A stretch of DNA of 64,000 nt from Candidatus Skiveiella danica (GTDB lineage: Bacteria > Pseudomonadota > Gammaproteobacteria > Burkholderiales > Burkholderiaceae_C), in assembly GCA_016721925.1 (NCBI GenBank), contig JADKHE010000013.1, positions 653,440 through 717,439 on the forward strand, written 5' to 3'. This document shows positions 59,931-64,000 of the stretch, piece after piece. The first letter of the stretch is position 1. Each line of letters starts with the position of its first letter. The notes below the pieces were generated by a model. That model had not been told where the DNA came from. It made no database searches and saw only the letters and a list, made by a program, of their open reading frames with translations. Made by a program: the position numbers and the translations under genes.

Positions 59931-60480
59931 TCAAGGCCAGCCCTTTCTCACGGCCTGCGCCGCCAGGCGATTGAGCCAGGACAGGGCAATGACCGGAAGC
60001 ACCGCAGCCCATTTGACGTCGCCGCGGAACTGCACCGACACCATCGCTGCCAACCCCACCGCCAGCAGCATGGCCAGCGACGCCAGAACCACCTTGCGCC
60101 GGGGTCCGTCCGTCGCCACAAAGCCGGTGGGTGTGAACGCGGTGGCAATGATGCCCACCCCCAGCATGCTCAGGAAGAGGCTGGTTTCACCCAGTTGCTG
60201 GTAGCCCTTGAGCCACCACCATTGTTCGGTGAATGCCGCCAGTCCCCCCGCGAGCAGCCAGGCATTGGCCCCACGATGAGCCGATTGGCGGGGCGCAGCG
60301 CGCCCAAAGAACCGCAAGCTCAACAGCCGCCAGCACCGCACCGAGCTTGAACGCGCCGATCAGGCGCTCGTCGGTGGGCGCGCCCGCCGAGAAAGCCACC
60401 GCCGCAAAGACCGCCAGGGCCAGAAAGCCCAGCAGGTATTCGAGCAGGGCGACCGCAAGGCGCGTCAGGGTGCGCTTCAT
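59931..60480 (-). pseudogene. Small multispanning membrane protein, frame-disrupted
   Basis: The N-terminal frame starts at 60480 (MKRTLTRLAVALLEYLLGFL) with two hydrophobic segments to ELAVLWARCAP. The rest (ANAWLLAGGLAAFTEQWWWL to AAQAVRKGWP, ending 59931) is in another frame. Adding one base at a run of four G (60290-60293) and one at a run of four C (60269-60272) restores a continuous ARCAPANRLIVGANAWLLAG. The repaired protein would have about five membrane segments and 180 residues. The family is not recognised. Homopolymer errors are likely. Confidence 0.6.
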
Positions 60481-60498
60481 TGCCTGGCAAGACTCGGC

Positions 60499-60885
60499 TC
60501 AAGCGGAACCATGGGTCTTGGGCATGAAGATCGCAAACGAGCCATTGGCCTTGCCCACCAGCGTGCCGTCCACAGTGAGCACCGAGTCGATATTGGCCAC
60601 CGTCCGGCCCCGGTGCACCACCTGGCTGCGGCACTCGACAACGCCTTGGAGCACTGGCTTGAAGTAGTTGATCTTCACCTCGATGGTCGAACACCGCTCC
60701 TGTGGCTCCAGGATCGAAAACAACGCGGCGCCCATGCCGGTGTCAGCCAGCGTGAACAAGGCCGCGCCGTGCACGGCGCCTTGGGAGTTGAAGTGCATCG
60801 GCTGCACCTGCAGCGTCAGCAGGCTTCGGCCCTCGGCGCATTCGATGATCCGGGCGCCGACATGGTCTACGAAGGGGAGTGGCAT
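60499..60885 (-). CDS. PaaI-family acyl-CoA thioesterase
   Basis: The 128-residue hotdog-fold protein has HFNSQGAVHGAALFTLADTGMGAAL, the PaaI/YbgC-type motif with the catalytic region HG..., then STIEVKINYFKPVLQG and a C-terminal VDGTLVGKANGSFAIF. Family members hydrolyse aryl- or acyl-CoA thioesters. The gene lies 18 bases before the frame-disrupted membrane protein gene on the same strand. Confidence 0.9.
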   Translation of the reverse strand: MPLPFVDHVGARIIECAEGRSLLTLQVQPMHFNSQGAVHGAALFTLADTGMGAALFSILEPQERCSTIEVKINYFKPVLQGVVECRSQVVHRGRTVANIDSVLTVDGTLVGKANGSFAIFMPKTHGSA

Positions 60886-60927
60886 GGCGATGTGGTACTG
60901 CCTGGTTTGATGATGAAGGCGGCCACG

Positions 60928-61224
60928 TCAGGGAAAGCGTGAATCACGCAAGACCGAGCAGACCTGGATGCTGTACTCGGAGTAGAAGCTCGCCCGGCCG
61001 GCCTTTTTCGCGGCCACGTGCTGCGCATTCATCGCCCAGTTGCGCTGCGAGGCTTCGTCCTCGAACTCCACGATGGTGACGCGCTCGCCGTCCTCCGCCA
61101 CGAACACCTTGTGGGAAATGTAGCCGGGCATGGTCCTGGCCAACGCAGAGATTTCGGGAGCGAGTTCCAGGTAGCCGGCTCGGCCTTCATCTTTGATCCT
61201 GGAGCGAAAAACGGTGACGATCAT
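60928..61224 (-). CDS. Antibiotic biosynthesis monooxygenase (ABM) family protein
   Basis: The product of about 98 residues has the ABM dimeric ferredoxin-like fold: MIVTVFRSRIKDEG, ALARTMPGYISHKVFVAEDG and VTIVEFEDEASQRNW, ending in FYSEYSIQVC. Proteins of this type can be monooxygenases or haem-degrading, but many are uncharacterised. The ATG at 61224 starts the domain. Upstream ATG at 61260 would add twelve unlikely residues. Confidence 0.85.
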   Translation of the reverse strand: MIVTVFRSRIKDEGRAGYLELAPEISALARTMPGYISHKVFVAEDGERVTIVEFEDEASQRNWAMNAQHVAAKKAGRASFYSEYSIQVCSVLRDSRFP

Positions 61225-61312
61225 CTGATCCTCCGGTTGGAAGTGACAGGGGCTGGACATTGCGGGCGGCAGCAGCCGGTCTGTGGCCTGGGCCCGCGGA
61301 CACGCACGCGGT

Positions 61313-61660
61313 TCATTTCAGCGCGTATTCCCGATGCAGCGCGACCGCGACGCGGCCGATGAGTTCGATCGGCAAGGGCTGATGGTGCGCAAACGAGAGG
61401 TTGCCCTTCTCGCCTCGAAAAGGCTCCAGCTCCCTGATGAGCGCCGCATCCCGGGAAACCGGGGGATAAATGCCGATGTGCTTCTTGAAGGCGGCGAAGT
61501 AAAAGAAGATTCTCTTGTCCCGAAAGGCTGGCATGTTGTATCCGATGCACCGGCTCGCCCCAGGGATCAGCGACTCGACTTTCGCCTGTATCTGGGCAAG
61601 CCTGGGCTGCACATCCATCGGCACCGTGGCGAAAAATTCGTCATGAGACAGGTAGGTCAT
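61313..61660 (-). CDS. DUF1801 family protein (YdhG-like)
   Basis: The product of about 115 residues matches DUF1801: IQAKVESLIPGASRCIGYNM, PAFRDKRIFFYFAAFKKHIGIYP in part, and FRGEKGNLSFAHHQPLP. Members bind iron or act as iron chaperones in some Bacillus species; the role is inferred only. The ATG at 61660 is preferred, 61675 is possible. Confidence 0.85.
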   Translation of the reverse strand: MTYLSHDEFFATVPMDVQPRLAQIQAKVESLIPGASRCIGYNMPAFRDKRIFFYFAAFKKHIGIYPPVSRDAALIRELEPFRGEKGNLSFAHHQPLPIELIGRVAVALHREYALK

Positions 61661-61689
61661 CGTACTGCGGCCCATCGCTGGCGAGGCGG

Positions 61690-61899
61690 CTATTTCCTGG
61701 CCAGAAAGGCGGCAACCAAGGCGTTGGCATGCCCATGTCCGAGCTTGTGACCGGACTTGAGCAGTGCCACGTACTCCATGTGCTTCATGGGGCCCGCCGC
61801 CTGAAGAACGGACATCCAGTGCGCGATCGGCTTGCCGTAGGTTTTCTCGATGGATGGGAAGTACGACGCTGGTCCCTTGACTTTTTCTTCGCCCGGCAT
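61690..61899 (-). CDS. DUF4287 family protein
   Basis: The 69-residue protein is a DUF4287 domain: PASYFPSIEKTYGKPIAHWM followed by PMKHMEYVALLKSGHKLGHG and a short helix. This family often sits beside DUF1801, as here. The function is unknown. Confidence 0.88.
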   Translation of the reverse strand: MPGEEKVKGPASYFPSIEKTYGKPIAHWMSVLQAAGPMKHMEYVALLKSGHKLGHGHANALVAAFLARK

Positions 61900-61987
61900 G
61901 TTCGCCTCCTGTAAGCGCTCAAAACACCCCTCGATCCTACGTCAGCTTGATCCCGATGTGCTCGCCTTGGCCGTCGGGTTTGTCGGG

Positions 61988-62142
61988 TCAGGCCATCGAT
62001 TGAAAACCGACCTTGTTGCCTTGGGTGTCGATGAAGGGCGCGAAAAGCCGAAGCCACTGCCAATGCCGATCTTTGGCACGCCGATGGAACCGCCCGGGAC
62101 ATCATCGCGTCGCTCATCTCAAAACGGATCGTGAACCGGGGC
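61988..62142 (-). pseudogene. Remnant of a VOC-family protein
   Basis: A short leftward stretch encodes a VOC-type C-terminus: DVPGGSIGVPKIGIGSGF, then, after one added T in a run of four T, FAPFIDTQGNKVGFQSMA and a stop. The N-terminal domain half is missing. It is a decayed or frame-broken fragment. Confidence 0.6.
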
Positions 62143-62215
62143 ATGGGATTGATTCACCTCGGTCGATCGGCCACAGGCAGCCAACTCCGTGCAGGTGACG
62201 GGTTCGACCGCCATC

Positions 62216-62651
62216 TCACCCCGCCGCGATGAGCAGCCACACGACGTGAAGGACGAGCGCCAGCAGCGAAATTGCCGCGACGACGAAAGAGAGGGTTCGC
62301 AGCGGTTGCCGGCTGCCGAGGTAAGCCCAGGAGTGCAGCCACCGTGAAGACCGTGAAGTACCAGGCTGCAGCACCCGGCGGCCCGCCCGCCAGCACATAG
62401 ACCAGGCCCAGGGCAAGGAATGGAACGATGGTGGCCTGCGCGTTGGCGTGCGCCCGCAGCACGCGCGCGATCTCGGGTGGGTCGACATCAGCCAGGCGTG
62501 AACTGAAACGGGAAGCGTCTTCGGGATTGGGCGTTGACTTGGCCTTGCTCCTCGCCGCGCCGCTGTAGGCCCACAGAAAGATGAGGTTGCAGCACAGGGC
62601 GACACAGGTGATCGCATAGGCCACGAAGGCAGGATGGTTCGACAGGTTCAT
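62216..62651 (-). pseudogene. MAPEG-like membrane protein, frameshifted
   Basis: The N-terminal frame (MNLSNHPAFVAYAITCVALC, ATG at 62651) has a first helix, RVLRAHANAQATIVPFLAL and AAAWYFTVFT. Near 62337-62342 it changes frame to WLHSWAYLGSRQPLRTLSFV and ends at 62216. A WLHSWAYLG...RTL segment is typical of MAPEG-family membrane proteins (glutathione S-transferase-related). A one-base change restores about 140 residues. Confidence 0.65.
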
Positions 62652-62808
62652 TCCGATTCCCTCCATGAGAGCCAACGGGACAGACACAACGGCCTTTGCC
62701 GGTCCGCCACAGGCACTGTAGCCGCAAAGGCGACCCAGCCAAATCTCTTTTGATGCGCCTTTCCGGATCTCGTGGCGCGATGCGATGCAGCGGCACGTGC
62801 CGCTGTAC

Positions 62809-62864
62809 TTTCAAAAATCGTAGCAAACAGTGGCCATCCGACGCTGGGAATGGGCTATTTTGCT
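62809..62864 (+). repeat. REP-like dispersed repeat, copy 9
   Basis: This copy reads ATCGTAGCAAACAGTGGCCA, then TCCGACGCTGGGAATGGGCT, then a T-rich tail. The arms GCCATCC and GAATGGGC can pair with one mismatch. It lies past the DUF1810 stop. Confidence 0.75.
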
Positions 62865-62896
62865 TGTATTTTTGTCCGAGAACGCCTCCAGCAGCC

Positions 62897-63373
62897 TCAC
62901 CCGGCGCTGGGGCCGAGCAGGCGCAGGGTTTCTGCGTCTGGCTTGCCGTCGTAGAACACCTGCAGCGCGTTGGCGAAGCACGCCTCGCCGGGCGCGACCG
63001 CATGGAACAGGGTCAGGCACGAGCGGAACTTCATCGCATCCACCTCGCCCAGGATCTCGACCGCGCTGCGATCGGCGTGGCCGAGGATGGCGTGGACGCA
63101 GGCCACCAGGCGCGGCCCCAGAACGGGATGGGCCAGGTAGGCCGCCGCTTCGGCGCGGCCCTCAATCCCGTATTCGCGCGCCATCGGGCTGCGGCCCAGG
63201 TCCCGCAGCTGCGGCAGGATGTACCAGATCCAGTGCGTGCGCTTGCGTCCGGCTTTCAGTTCGGCCAGCGCCTGTGCGTAGTCCCGCTCCTGGGCACGGA
63301 CGAAACGGTCCAGACTGGAAGGTGACGGCCCTTCAGGGGAATGCAGCGCCGTGTTGCCGGTGTGAGCTGCCAT
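62897..63373 (-). CDS. DUF1810 family protein
   Basis: The 158-residue protein matches DUF1810: LDRFVRAQERDYAQALAELK, KRTHWIWYILPQLRDLGRSP, and DRSAVEILGEVDAMKFRSCL with a C-terminal LTLFHAVAPGE. The family's function is unknown. The frame is open upstream, but the ATG at 63373 begins the recognisable domain with a short leader (MAAHTGNTALHS). Confidence 0.87.
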   Translation of the reverse strand: MAAHTGNTALHSPEGPSPSSLDRFVRAQERDYAQALAELKAGRKRTHWIWYILPQLRDLGRSPMAREYGIEGRAEAAAYLAHPVLGPRLVACVHAILGHADRSAVEILGEVDAMKFRSCLTLFHAVAPGEACFANALQVFYDGKPDAETLRLLGPSAG

Positions 63374-63390
63374 TGCACGACAACCGGCGC

Positions 63391-64000
63391 TCAGCCGGCG
63401 ACCGATGCGGTGGCCACCGTCCAGGCCAGGACGAGTTGGGCCACAAAGTACGTCGGCCAGCCCCACAGCCGGTTGACATACCCTTGTTTCACGAAGCGGT
63501 CGCGCGCCACCGAAAGATCCGAGGCCGTGAACAGCAGGGCACCGACCAGCACGGCCCAGCGTTGCGACGCGAAGGCGTGCCCTGCCGCGGTCACGCACAT
63601 GGCCAGGATGACCACGACATACGCCAGCACCGGGCCCTTGAACTCTTTCGGCGCATGCGGCATCAGCCAGCGCAGCACCCCGGCGCCAAACACCCCGGCC
63701 ATGACAACAGCCACACCCATGGCCGGGACCGACACCGCGCCCGAGACGAACGCCGTTGCAAACAGCACGTGCGACAGCAGAAAGGCGCCCAGCCCGCCCA
63801 TGAACGCCTTGGGCGCGCGGGAGAGCAGCAACGCATCGCCCAGCCATCCGAGCACCAGCGCACCCAGAATCAACTGCCCATAGGTTGACCGGTGCGCGCC
63901 AAGCACGACCGCAACCCCCACGAAGCAGGTGCTGGCCGACAGCTTGGCGATCACACGCCCCAACGGCCACTCCCGGTGATCCACCACCAGGAGAATGAGC
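63391..64000 (-). CDS. YhhN/TMEM86-family membrane protein (5' end outside window)
   Basis: The visible part, about 200 residues, has seven or eight hydrophobic segments and the YhhN motifs GALVLGWLGDALLL, FLLSHVLFATAF, GALLFTASDLSVARDRF and WPTYFVAQLVLAW. Members include lysoplasmalogenases. The frame is open to the window edge (residues before VDHREWPLG are LILLV), so the true start is outside. Confidence 0.85.
   Translation of the reverse strand, partial: LILLVVDHREWPLGRVIAKLSASTCFVGVAVVLGAHRSTYGQLILGALVLGWLGDALLLSRAPKAFMGGLGAFLLSHVLFATAFVSGAVSVPAMGVAVVMAGVFGAGVLRWLMPHAPKEFKGPVLAYVVVILAMCVTAAGHAFASQRWAVLVGALLFTASDLSVARDRFVKQGYVNRLWGWPTYFVAQLVLAWTVATASVAG

Overview
The window comes from a GC-rich betaproteobacterium, most likely a member of the Comamonadaceae (Burkholderiales). 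The basis is gene order: mlaFEDACB - ABC exporter - bolA/ibaG - murA - hisG...hisE - HIT - tatABC, pilMNOPQ next to aroKB with a divergent ponA/mrcA, and cyaY / lptM-lysA are layouts I associate with that family. Protein motifs agree. No rRNA, tRNA, CRISPR array or prophage was seen.

Layout. 1-4.7 kb: partial pdxA, a NIF3-like protein, a membrane-anchored HtrA-type protease and tatCBA. 4.7-13.3 kb: a long leftward histidine operon (hisG-D-C-B-H-A-F-I-E) that also carries a hexose-6-phosphate mutarotase, a small membrane protein and a HIT protein. hisC has a one-base frameshift. 13.4-20.7 kb: murA, a BolA-like protein, an ABC-2 exporter pair and a complete Mla phospholipid-transport set. 20.7-27 kb: gltD and gltB (glutamate synthase). 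27-28 kb: a REP-associated tyrosine transposase (RAYT) with inverted flanking sequences. 28-32 kb: a frameshifted methyltransferase, a DUF1415 protein, an MFS transporter and a dGTPase-like HD hydrolase. 32-41.5 kb: aroB, aroK, a large Ig-like-repeat lipoprotein, and pilQPONM, read leftward. 41.7-53.1 kb: penicillin-binding protein 1A, cyaY, lptM, lysA, msrQ/msrP, cytochrome c4, engB, two lipid A acyltransferases, metK, a TusE/DsrC-like protein and a thioredoxin. 53.4-64 kb: an accessory stretch with a secreted protein, a Tat-exported cyclase-family protein, a dockerin-ended sulfatase lipoprotein, a LysE exporter and many small DUF proteins, several of them frame-disrupted. It ends in a partial YhhN-family gene.

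The most unusual signal outside the genes is a dispersed intergenic repeat of about 45-55 bp. I find nine imperfect copies, with a core close to TGACCATTCGACGCTGGGAA that can fold into a small hairpin (CCATTC/GAATGG arms). Two copies in opposite orientation bracket the RAYT gene, which suggests a REP-like family and its transposase. The second notable item is the lipoprotein of nine Ig-like repeats, four nearly identical, lying between pilQ and aroK. The third is a secreted sulfatase ending in a dockerin-like calcium-binding duplication.

Five genes show broken frames (hisC, a methyltransferase, a small membrane protein, a VOC remnant and a MAPEG-like protein). Some breaks sit at short homopolymers, so sequencing or assembly error is a real alternative to true decay.
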